A stretch of DNA of 10,345 bases from DASRIA01 sp038203635. GTDB taxonomy: Bacteria > Actinomycetota > Thermoleophilia > Solirubrobacterales > JBBDJG01. A model generated the notes under the pieces. It had not been told where the DNA came from. It worked only from the letters and a program-made list of their open reading frames with translations, and searched no databases. Position numbers and translations under genes: made by a program. Positions 1 through 4,964 of this stretch are shown here, in pieces. Numbering within the stretch: position 1 is the first letter of the stretch; every line of letters starts with the position of its first letter. Where the stretch lies: assembly GCA_038203635.1 (NCBI GenBank), contig JBBRDT010000100.1:1-10345 (forward strand), in the 5' to 3' direction.

Positions 1-31
1 CGGTCAAGAGGGTGTCGAGGTCGGCGGTCAC
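1..31 (-). CDS. IS982-like transposase, N-terminal fragment (partial)
   Basis: Only the first ten codons are present, reading MTADLDTLLT from a GTG at 29-31. The start is supported by GGAGGTGG seven bases upstream on the minus strand. An in-frame GTG at 80-82 would add 17 residues (MSKVGVAYANVDHGGGR), but its ribosome-binding site is weaker and the extension does not look like the family. The peptide resembles the conserved N-terminus of IS982-family transposases from Streptomyces and relatives; this is from memory and not a search. The C-terminal fragment at the other end of the window belongs to the same family and strand, but need not be the same copy. Confidence 0.65.
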   Translation of the reverse strand, partial: MTADLDTLLT

Positions 32-84
32 GCGGCCACCTCCGTGGTCGACGTTGGCGTAAGCAACGCCGACCTTCGACACCC
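10..84. repeat. Fold-back inverted repeat spanning the transposase translation start
   Basis: Bases 10-26 (GGGTGTCGAGGTCGGCG) are the reverse complement of bases 67-84, apart from a single extra base in the longer arm. The arms are about 17 bp and enclose 40 bases. In the minus-strand transcript the first arm lies upstream of the ribosome-binding site and the second falls inside the first transposase codons, so the GGAGGTGG site and GTG start sit in the loop. A smaller stem (GGCGT/ACGCC, bases 56-70) could compete with it. Fold-back inhibitors at transposase starts, which block translation of read-through transcripts, are known from IS10 and IS50; that this one works the same way is inference. 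Confidence 0.6.
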
Positions 85-117
85 TTGCTATGTCCCCTCG
101 GCCCGAACCGCGCGCAG

Positions 118-142
118 CGGAACGGAATCAATCATCTAGGCG
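118..142 (-). repeat. Terminal inverted repeat of the left IS copy
   Basis: Read inward on the minus strand from 142, the sequence is CGCCTAGATGA, then TT, then GATTCCGTTCCG. The copy at 10205-10229, read on the plus strand, has CC in place of TT and one further change (T for C at position 23), so 22 of 25 positions agree. Identity stops abruptly on both sides, as expected at an insertion-sequence end. Confidence 0.75.
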
Positions 143-149
143 ATCAGAG

Positions 150-155
150 TACGCT
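150..155 (+). promoter_or_regulatory. Putative -10 hexamer for a leaderless adenosyltransferase transcript
   Basis: TACGCT fits the TANNNT -10 pattern of actinobacterial housekeeping promoters. It ends eight bases before the GTG start at 164, and no Shine-Dalgarno sequence lies between them. It is only seven bases outside the IS terminal repeat, so any -35 element would lie inside the insertion sequence. No convincing TTGACA-like hexamer is visible there. This is inference from spacing only. Confidence 0.35.
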
Positions 156-163
156 GCCGAGCC

Positions 164-736
164 GTGAAGATCTACACGCGCAAGGGCGACGACGGGACCA
201 CATCCCTCTGGTACGGCGGCCGCGTCGACAAGGACGACGCCCGCACGGAGGCGTACGGATCGCTCGACGAGGCCACGTCGGCGCTGGGCCTCGCACGCGC
301 GCTGGCGGACGACCCGCGCCTGGCAGCGGACCTGCTCCACCTGCAGCGCGACCTGTTCGTCGCCGGGGCCGAGCTCGCCACGGCGCCCGAGGCGCGCGGG
401 CGCCTCGAGGGCGGAGTCAGCCGGCTCGAGGCGGACATGGTCTCCTGGCTCGAGCAGGCCATCGACCACTACATGGGGCAGGTGGACCTGCCACCCAAGT
501 TCGTGATCCCCGGTGGAACGCAGCTCTCGGCCCAGCTCGACGTCGCCCGCGCCGTGCTGCGCCGGGCGGAGCGGCGCATCGTCGCCCTCGACCGCGCACA
601 GGACCTGGGAGACTCGGTCGTCCTGGAGTTCGTGAACCGCACCTCGGACCTGCTGTTCGCCATGGCCCGCTTCGCCGACGTGCCGGACCCGCACCTGTTC
701 GAGGGGCGTGGCAAGTCCTCGGCGGGCGCGAAGTGA
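164..736 (+). CDS. pduO: Cob(I)alamin adenosyltransferase, PduO type
   Basis: Cytoplasmic enzyme that transfers the 5'-deoxyadenosyl group of ATP to reduced cob(I)alamin, making coenzyme B12 for enzymes such as methylmalonyl-CoA mutase or diol dehydratase. The 190-residue product has the family landmarks in order: the N-terminal ATP loop TRKGDDGTT (5-13), AYGSLDEATSALGLAR (30-45), FVIPGG (113-118), the arginine-rich helix RAVLRRAER (129-137), and VNRTSDLLFAMAR (157-169). Arg133, Arg134 and Glu136 correspond to the RRAER active-site residues of the human enzyme MMAB. Length is normal for a stand-alone PduO domain. The GTG start gives the canonical MKIYTRKGD opening; no ribosome-binding site is seen, which fits a leaderless message. 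The stop overlaps the next start (GTGA), so it is the first gene of a coupled unit. No cobalamin riboswitch fits in the 21 bases between it and the insertion sequence. Confidence 0.93.
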   Translation: MKIYTRKGDDGTTSLWYGGRVDKDDARTEAYGSLDEATSALGLARALADDPRLAADLLHLQRDLFVAGAELATAPEARGRLEGGVSRLEADMVSWLEQAIDHYMGQVDLPPKFVIPGGTQLSAQLDVARAVLRRAERRIVALDRAQDLGDSVVLEFVNRTSDLLFAMARFADVPDPHLFEGRGKSSAGAK

Positions 737-1122
737 AGGTCAGCGCTCGCCGCCGCAAGGGCTACGCGCACAGCCTCACCGTCGGAAAGCACACGTTGAT
801 CGCCGACGAGCCGCCGGAGAAGGGCGGCACGGACACCGGCCCCGTGCCGACGCAGCTGCTGGCGCTGAGCCTGGCTGCGTGCACGGCCGTCACGGTCGAG
901 ATGTACGCCGACCGCAAGGGGTGGGACGTCGGCGGAGTGACGGTCGACGTCGACTACGAGCTCGACCCGAAGGGAACGTCTCGCTTCGATGTCGTCGTGC
1001 AGATTCCCGGGGAGGTGACCGAGGAGCAGGTGGGAAAGCTGAAGGTGATTGCGGGCAAGTGCCCGGTGCACCGTGTGCTGATCGGCGCCGTCGAGATCAA
1101 CGACGAGGTCCGGCGTGTCTAG
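733..1122 (+). CDS. OsmC-like (YhfA-type) thiol-dependent stress protein
   Basis: A 129-residue member of the OsmC/Ohr superfamily, whose characterised members reduce organic hydroperoxides with a pair of cysteines. Both cysteines are present: Cys50 in LAACTAVTVEMYADRKGW and Cys110 in GKCPVHR. The stretch TDTGPVPTQLLALSLAACT (43-51 for its second half) is the usual helix before the first cysteine. The pattern DEPPEKGGTDTGP...MYADRKGW is closer to the YhfA-like branch than to true Ohr, and the physiological substrate of that branch is poorly known, so I do not assign peroxidase activity. The reading frame is open back to base 85, but the GTG at 733 is chosen because it overlaps the upstream stop (GTGA) and gives the family's normal length. 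The stop is overlapped by the start of the aldehyde dehydrogenase, implying co-translation. Confidence 0.88.
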   Translation: MKVSARRRKGYAHSLTVGKHTLIADEPPEKGGTDTGPVPTQLLALSLAACTAVTVEMYADRKGWDVGGVTVDVDYELDPKGTSRFDVVVQIPGEVTEEQVGKLKVIAGKCPVHRVLIGAVEINDEVRRV

Positions 1123-2638
1123 TGGCCCCGAGACGCGCCTGCTGATCGGCGGCGAGCAGGTCCCCGGCGAGGGCGACCCGCTGGAGGTGGAGAACCCCTA
1201 CACAGAGCAGACGATCGCCACCGTCGGTGCGGCCTCGCCGGCCCAGGTCGACGCCGCCGTCGGGGCGGCCCGCGAGACTGCGCGCGCATGGGCCGCGACG
1301 CCGGCGCTCGAACGCGGCGAGATGCTCCACGAGGCGGCCGCGCGCATGCGCGCTCGCACGGACGAGCTGGCCGAGACGATGACCCGTGAGGGTGGAAAGC
1401 CCCTCGTCGAGAACTCCGACGAGGTGGGCTGGACCGCGGCGGTGTTCGACTACTACGCCGAGATCGGGCGCAACCACGCCGGTCGCGTGATACCGCCGAT
1501 CGAGTCCACGCAACTGGCACTCGTGGTCAAGGAGCCGATGGGAGTCGTCGGCTGCATCGTGCCGTGGAACTACCCTCTGCTGCTGCTCGCGTGGAAGCTT
1601 GCGTCGGCCCTCGCGGCGGGCAACACGACGGTATGCAAGCCCTCCGAGCTGACTCCGCTGTCCACGCTCATGCTCGCGCCGTGCTTCGAGCACCTGCCCG
1701 CCGGTGTCGTGAACCTAGTGGCCGGCGCGGGTGACGTGGGCGAGGCGATCGTGCGAGACGAGCGCGTCGACTGCATCGCCTTCACCGGGTCGGTCGAGAC
1801 GGGCAAGCGGGTGGCGGTCGCGTGTGCCGAGCGGGTGGCGGTCGCGTGTGCCGAGCGGGTGGCGCGCGTGAACCTCGAGATGGGCGGCAAGGACCCGTTC
1901 ATCGTGTGCTCCGACGTGGCCGGCGAGATCGCAGTCGCCGCGCGGGGCGGTGCCTGGGCCGCCTACCTCAACGCGGGTCAGGTCTGCACGTCGGCAGAAC
2001 GCTTCTATGTGATGCGCGACGTGTACGACGACTACGTGCGCGAGTTCGTCGGCTACACCGAGAGCCTCGTGATGGGCGACCCGCTGGACCCCAACACGGA
2101 CATCGGCCCGATGGTGTCGGCGCAACAGCGCGACAAGGTCGCGGCCCAGGTCGAGCGAGCGCTCAGCGCCGGAGCATCGCTGCTCACCGGCGGACCGGAC
2201 ACGGGGCGGGAGCGGGGACATTTCTTCGCCCCCACGGTCGTCACCGGGGCGCCGCTCGAGACAGACCTGCTGCGCGAGGAGACGTTCGGGCCCGTCGCCC
2301 CGATTGTCCCCGTCTCGAGCCTCGACGAGGCGATCGAGCTCGCGAACTCGACGCGCTACGGCCTGGGCGCCAACGTATACACGCGAGACATCAAGAACGT
2401 CGTGCGCTGCATGCGGGAGCTGAAGGCCGGCACCGTGTGGTTCAACGACCCGCTCACCGACAACGACGCAGGGCCGTTCGGCGGGATGAAGCAGTCCGGC
2501 ATCGGGCGCGAGCTGGGCGTGGAGGGACTCGAGGCGTTCCAGGAGACCAAGCACGTGCACATCGAGACCGAGATCGCGCCCAAGGAGTGGTGGTATCCGT
2601 ACGCCGGCGGACAGGGCGCCCCGCCGCACGGCGCGTAG
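1115..2638 (+). CDS. NAD(P)-dependent aldehyde dehydrogenase family protein with internal tandem duplication
   Basis: Oxidises an aldehyde to the carboxylic acid with NAD(P)+ in the cytoplasm. The 507-residue protein has all core elements: PWNYP (150-154, Asn152), KPSE (175-178), FTGS (223-226), catalytic base Glu255 in LEMGGKDP, nucleophile Cys291 in NAGQVCTS, and the EETFGPVAPI motif. The C-terminal pattern WFNDPLTDNDAGPFGG with KQSGIGRELG resembles betaine-aldehyde, aminobutyraldehyde and semialdehyde dehydrogenases; the true substrate cannot be told. Residues 232-239 (RVAVACAE) are exactly repeated at 240-247, just before the catalytic glutamate. The GTG start overlaps the OsmC stop by eight bases and has GAGG six bases upstream. 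Coupling to a B12 adenosyltransferase could hint at an aldehyde from a B12-dependent dehydratase; the polyamine importer downstream could hint at an aminoaldehyde. Both are speculation. Confidence 0.92.
   Translation: MSSGPETRLLIGGEQVPGEGDPLEVENPYTEQTIATVGAASPAQVDAAVGAARETARAWAATPALERGEMLHEAAARMRARTDELAETMTREGGKPLVENSDEVGWTAAVFDYYAEIGRNHAGRVIPPIESTQLALVVKEPMGVVGCIVPWNYPLLLLAWKLASALAAGNTTVCKPSELTPLSTLMLAPCFEHLPAGVVNLVAGAGDVGEAIVRDERVDCIAFTGSVETGKRVAVACAERVAVACAERVARVNLEMGGKDPFIVCSDVAGEIAVAARGGAWAAYLNAGQVCTSAERFYVMRDVYDDYVREFVGYTESLVMGDPLDPNTDIGPMVSAQQRDKVAAQVERALSAGASLLTGGPDTGRERGHFFAPTVVTGAPLETDLLREETFGPVAPIVPVSSLDEAIELANSTRYGLGANVYTRDIKNVVRCMRELKAGTVWFNDPLTDNDAGPFGGMKQSGIGRELGVEGLEAFQETKHVHIETEIAPKEWWYPYAGGQGAPPHGA
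1807..1864 (+). repeat. 24-bp in-frame tandem duplication (2 full copies plus 10 bases)
   Basis: Bases 1807-1830 and 1831-1854 are identical, and the next ten bases (GCGGGTGGCG, 1855-1864) repeat the start of the unit. The unit encodes the eight residues RVAVACAE. With one unit removed, the distance from FTGS to the catalytic glutamate is 24 residues, close to the 25 of the mammalian mitochondrial enzyme as I recall it; as written it is 32. This suggests a recent slippage or duplication event, or an assembly artefact. Confidence 0.9.
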
Positions 2639-2647
2639 CCGCCGTGA

Positions 2648-2682
2648 TGCACGTTAATCGTGATATAGGCGACTAACGTGCA
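2648..2682. terminator. Hairpin between convergent genes, putative bidirectional terminator
   Basis: TGCACGTTA (2648-2656) is perfectly inverted as TAACGTGCA (2674-2682) around a 17-base loop. It lies between the stops of the aldehyde dehydrogenase and pncA, which converge here. There is no run of T on either strand, so it would be of the U-less kind often proposed in high-GC actinobacteria. The long loop makes it a moderate stem, and a protein-binding site cannot be excluded. Confidence 0.4.
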
Positions 2683-2694
2683 CCAGGGGTGTGG

Positions 2695-3309
2695 TCAGGA
2701 CCGGGCTTCGCTTCCGGCGCGCTGCGCCAGCAGGTCGTGCGACGACGTGAAGCCCGCGCCCGCGCTGCGCATCGCCACCTTCGCCGCCTCGATGTCGCCC
2801 GGCTCGACCTCGATGCCGCGGACGGCGTCCTCGACGACCGTCACGCCGAAACCGAGCTCCACGGCGTCGAGCACCGTGTTCTTCACGCAGTAGTCGGTCG
2901 CCAGCCCGGTGACATAGATGTGGCCCACCCCGCGTTCACGCAGCACGTCGGCGAGGTTCCCGCCGTGGAAGGCGGAGTAGCCCTGCGTGTCGGGATCCTG
3001 GGCCTTGTCCACCACGATGTCGACCTTGGAGCGATCGAGCGCAGGGTGCAGCTCGGCGCCGGGCGTGTTCTGCACGCAGTGCACGGGCCAGATGGCGGGC
3101 GGATCCACACCCTCCCAGCGGGCCGGGTCGACCTCGACGCCGGCGAAGGAGCCGTGGTCGGGCGGATGCCAGTCGCGAGTCGCGACGACCAGCTCGAACC
3201 GCTCGGCGAGGGCGTTGATCGGCCCCGCGATCTCGTCACCGCGCTCGACGGGCAATGCTCCACCCGGCGTGAAGTCGTTTTGGAAGTCGACGATCAGCAG
3301 GACATCCAT
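2695..3309 (-). CDS. pncA: Nicotinamidase, isochorismatase-like hydrolase
   Basis: Hydrolyses nicotinamide to nicotinate and ammonia, the first step of NAD salvage through the Preiss-Handler route, in the cytoplasm. The 204-residue protein shows the whole active site: Asp8 in VDFQNDF, Lys102 in VDKAQDPD, and Cys141 in GLATDYCVKNT form the catalytic triad. Asp46, His48, His52 (TRDWHPPDHGSF) and His77 (WPVHC) are the metal ligands. This combination is characteristic of PncA rather than other cysteine hydrolases of the superfamily. The frame stays open far upstream, antisense to the Nudix gene, but the ATG at 3307-3309 gives the typical MDVLLIVDFQ opening. Only a weak GGGG lies upstream. PncA from other species also activates the drug pyrazinamide; nothing here indicates a change in that property. 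Confidence 0.93.
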   Translation of the reverse strand: MDVLLIVDFQNDFTPGGALPVERGDEIAGPINALAERFELVVATRDWHPPDHGSFAGVEVDPARWEGVDPPAIWPVHCVQNTPGAELHPALDRSKVDIVVDKAQDPDTQGYSAFHGGNLADVLRERGVGHIYVTGLATDYCVKNTVLDAVELGFGVTVVEDAVRGIEVEPGDIEAAKVAMRSAGAGFTSSHDLLAQRAGSEARS

Positions 3310-3315
3310 GCCCCG

Positions 3316-3321
3316 TATATT
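3316..3321 (+). promoter_or_regulatory. Putative -10 hexamer for the Nudix gene in the 21-bp divergent gap
   Basis: TATATT fits TANNNT and ends nine bases before the ATG at 3331, with no Shine-Dalgarno site between them. Such spacing suggests a leaderless message. On the minus strand the same AT-rich patch reads AATATA 6-12 bases before pncA but does not fit TANNNT. With only 21 bp between the two starts, any -35 elements must lie inside the opposing genes. Confidence 0.35.
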
Positions 3322-3330
3322 CGCAGCGCG

Positions 3331-3906
3331 ATGGTGACGACCGGCGACTACGCGGCCCAGCTCGGCGAGCTGCTGCTCGACCCGGCCGAGACGGTGAAGA
3401 TGAGCGCGCCGGGCAACACCAAGGCTGCGGTCCTCGTCCCGCTCTACGTCGAGGACGGGCACCTGAAGGCCGTCTTCACGAAGCGCCCGGCCGACATGCG
3501 GCGCCACGCCGGTGAGATCTCGTTCCCGGGCGGACGGCGCGACCCCGATGAGGAGCTGCGGGAAACGGCCCTCCGCGAGGCCGAGGAGGAGATCGGGCTG
3601 ATGCGCGACGTCGTCGACATCGTGGGCGCGCTGCCGCCGACGGGGACGTTCGTCACGAACTACTCGATCTACCCGTTCGTGGGCCTGACGGTGCCCGGCG
3701 GCGCCTTCCGGCCGAACCCGGTCGAAGTCGACGAGATCGTGCAGGTCTCCCTGCCCGACCTCCTCGCCGGCTACGAGAAGAAGCGCCTGATCCGCCGCGG
3801 CGTGCCGATCCGGACCGACACGTACACCGTGCGCGGCCACCTGATCTGGGGCGCGACGGCCCGGATCCTCGCCGGGCTGCTCGAGCGGCTACGCCCCATC
3901 CTTTAG
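3331..3906 (+). CDS. Nudix hydrolase, CoA pyrophosphatase type
   Basis: Likely hydrolyses the pyrophosphate bond of coenzyme A or CoA derivatives, giving 3',5'-ADP and phosphopantetheine. The 191-residue protein has a perfect Nudix box at 68-90 (Gly68, Glu74, Arg82-Glu83, Glu86-Glu87, Gly89), whose glutamates bind the divalent metals. Immediately before it, residues 48-67 carry the family signature seen as TKR..., MRRHAGEISFPGG, which marks the NudL/NUDT7-like CoA pyrophosphatases rather than MutT or ADP-ribose enzymes. The frame is open back to 2689, antisense to pncA, but the ATG at 3331 gives the expected length. The gene diverges from pncA, so two cofactor-turnover enzymes share a tiny intergenic gap. 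Substrate is inferred from motifs only. Confidence 0.9.
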   Translation: MVTTGDYAAQLGELLLDPAETVKMSAPGNTKAAVLVPLYVEDGHLKAVFTKRPADMRRHAGEISFPGGRRDPDEELRETALREAEEEIGLMRDVVDIVGALPPTGTFVTNYSIYPFVGLTVPGGAFRPNPVEVDEIVQVSLPDLLAGYEKKRLIRRGVPIRTDTYTVRGHLIWGATARILAGLLERLRPIL

Positions 3907-3910
3907 CCCA

Positions 3911-3956
3911 CCGCGCTGGATTCGCTACCGCATAGGTAGTAAATCCAGCACAGCGG
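3911..3956. terminator. Strong hairpin between convergent genes, putative bidirectional terminator
   Basis: GCTGGATTCGCTACC (3915-3929) pairs with GGTAGTAAATCCAGC (3935-3949) with two mismatched positions and a five-base loop, GCATA. An outer CCGC (3911-3914) can pair with GCGG (3953-3956) beyond a three-base bulge. It starts five bases after the Nudix stop codon and precedes the convergent sulfurtransferase stop at 3985. There is no T-run. Its right-hand arm is echoed as a direct repeat, GTAAATCCAGC (3939-3949) and GTAAATCCGGC (3960-3970), 21 bp apart. Confidence 0.6.
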
Positions 3957-3984
3957 CACGTAAATCCGGCGTGAGGTGGCCCCG

Positions 3985-4827
3985 CTACACGTCCTTCTCT
4001 ACGGGCACCGCGACCATGTTCCCCCACTCCGTCCACGAGCCGTCGTAGTTCTTCACGTCGTCGACGCCGAGCAGCTCGTGCAGCACGAACCACGTGTGGG
4101 CGGAGCGCTCGCCGATGCGGCAATAGGTCACGACGTCGTCGCCGTCGAGCACACCCTTGCCGCCGTAGAGGTCCTTCAGGTCGCTCGCGGACTTGAACGT
4201 GCCGTCCTCGTTGACCGCCTGCGCCCACGGCACGCTGGCGGCGCCGGGGATGTGGCCGGAGCGCTGCGCGCCCTCCTGCTCGTAGCCGGCCATCGCGATC
4301 AGCTCGCCCGAGAACTCCTGGGGGGAGCGCACGTCGATGAGCTTCGTGTCGGTGCCGACCAGGCCGAGCATCTCGTCGCGCATAGCGCGAATCGAGTCGT
4401 CGGGCGGCTGCGCGTTGAACGTGGTGGCGTCGTATGAGGGCTTGTCACCGCTCGTCGGCCGCCCTTCGTTGATCCACTTCTCGCGCGGGCCGTTCATCAG
4501 CTTCACTGCATCGTGCCCGTAGTACTTCAGATACCAATACGTGTAGGCGGCGAACCAGTTGTTGCGGTCCCCGTAGAGCACGATCGTGTGATCGTTGGAA
4601 ACGCCGTTGGAGCCGAACAGCTTGCCGAACTCCTCGGGTCCCAGGAAGTCTCTTTTGACCTGGTCCTGCAGGTCCTTCTGCCAGTCGAAGCCGATCGCGC
4701 CCGGGATGTGGCACTCCGCATAGAGCCCGGGGTTCTCGTCCACCTCCACGATCCGGATGGAGTCGTCGTCGAGATGGTCCTCGACCCATTGCGTGTCAAC
4801 CAATACGTCCTTTGCGTAGTGGGCCAT
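3985..4827 (-). CDS. Thiosulfate sulfurtransferase, two-domain rhodanese
   Basis: Transfers the sulfane sulfur of thiosulfate to a thiophilic acceptor such as cyanide or a protein thiol, via a persulfide on cysteine. The 280-residue protein is a tandem rhodanese. The N-terminal domain (about 5-125) has Asp86 in LYGDRNNWFAA where an active domain would have cysteine, so it is structural. The C-terminal domain (about 145-275) carries the catalytic loop CRIGERS starting at Cys236. CRxGxR-type loops are typical of thiosulfate enzymes, and CG(S/A)GVT of mercaptopyruvate enzymes. The same CRIGERS loop is found in actinobacterial CysA/SseA-type proteins. The ATG at 4825-4827 is chosen because AGGAGG lies five bases upstream, although the frame is open to 4935. 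It is transcribed alone, divergently from the polyamine importer, and ends towards a strong hairpin. Confidence 0.92.
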   Translation of the reverse strand: MAHYAKDVLVDTQWVEDHLDDDSIRIVEVDENPGLYAECHIPGAIGFDWQKDLQDQVKRDFLGPEEFGKLFGSNGVSNDHTIVLYGDRNNWFAAYTYWYLKYYGHDAVKLMNGPREKWINEGRPTSGDKPSYDATTFNAQPPDDSIRAMRDEMLGLVGTDTKLIDVRSPQEFSGELIAMAGYEQEGAQRSGHIPGAASVPWAQAVNEDGTFKSASDLKDLYGGKGVLDGDDVVTYCRIGERSAHTWFVLHELLGVDDVKNYDGSWTEWGNMVAVPVEKDV

Positions 4828-4847
4828 CTCTACCTCCTGGCTGCGGT

Positions 4848-4865
4848 GGGAATACCCGTATTTCC
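4848..4865. promoter_or_regulatory. 18-bp palindrome upstream of the sulfurtransferase, possible operator
   Basis: GGGAATAC-CC-GTATTTCC is a near-perfect palindrome (seven of eight arm positions match). It lies ten bases upstream of the sulfurtransferase Shine-Dalgarno sequence on the minus strand, in the 137-bp gap shared with the importer. Its size and place suit a dimeric repressor. I cannot name the regulator, and no regulator gene lies in the window. Confidence 0.35.
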
Positions 4866-4951
4866 TACCACATTTAAGAGGTTTCTCCGAAAGGCGCACC
4901 ACCATGCGCGATTTGCTGCTCGCGGGACCGTGCACCGGGAGGGGCGCGGAT

Positions 4952-4957
4952 TAGAGT
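4952..4957 (+). promoter_or_regulatory. Putative -10 hexamer for a leaderless importer transcript
   Basis: TAGAGT fits TANNNT and ends seven bases before the potA ATG at 4965. That places the expected transcription start at or next to the A of the start codon. No good Shine-Dalgarno site is present (GTAAGGCCC). A clear -35 hexamer is not visible; TGCACC at 4931-4936 is only a weak candidate with a 15-bp spacer. Confidence 0.4.
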
Positions 4958-4964
4958 AAGGCCC

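Larger units (their letters stand above)
1..142 (-). mobile_element. IS982-like insertion sequence, 5' (transposase-start) end, truncated by window edge
   Basis: This is the upstream end of an insertion sequence that reads leftward out of the window. It contains the first codons of a transposase on the minus strand and ends at a 25-bp terminal inverted repeat (118-142) that recurs in inverted orientation at 10205-10229. The family assignment rests on the N-terminal peptide, which matches my memory of actinobacterial IS982-family transposases beginning MTADLDTL. The exact outer edge is uncertain by a base or two, because the two repeats stop matching at 142 and 10205. No target-site duplication can be checked, since the other end of this copy is outside the window. 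Confidence 0.7.

Noticed and set aside
143..163. Possible cobalamin riboswitch before the B12 adenosyltransferase
   Set aside because: There are only 21 bases between the IS end and the start codon, far too few for a cobalamin riboswitch, and no B12-box-like sequence is visible.
85..732. Upstream extension of the OsmC-like reading frame
   Set aside because: The extension is an out-of-frame reading of the adenosyltransferase gene, with Arg/Gly/Pro-rich shadow composition. OsmC-like proteins are about 130-140 residues long.
1715..2629. A 304-residue minus-strand frame under the aldehyde dehydrogenase
   Set aside because: It is antisense to the well-conserved dehydrogenase and has no domain. 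The repeat it contains is only the mirror of the 24-bp duplication.
3310..3840. Upstream extension of the pncA reading frame
   Set aside because: The added residues run antisense through the Nudix gene, including its Nudix box, and the family starts at the MDVLLIVDFQ methionine.
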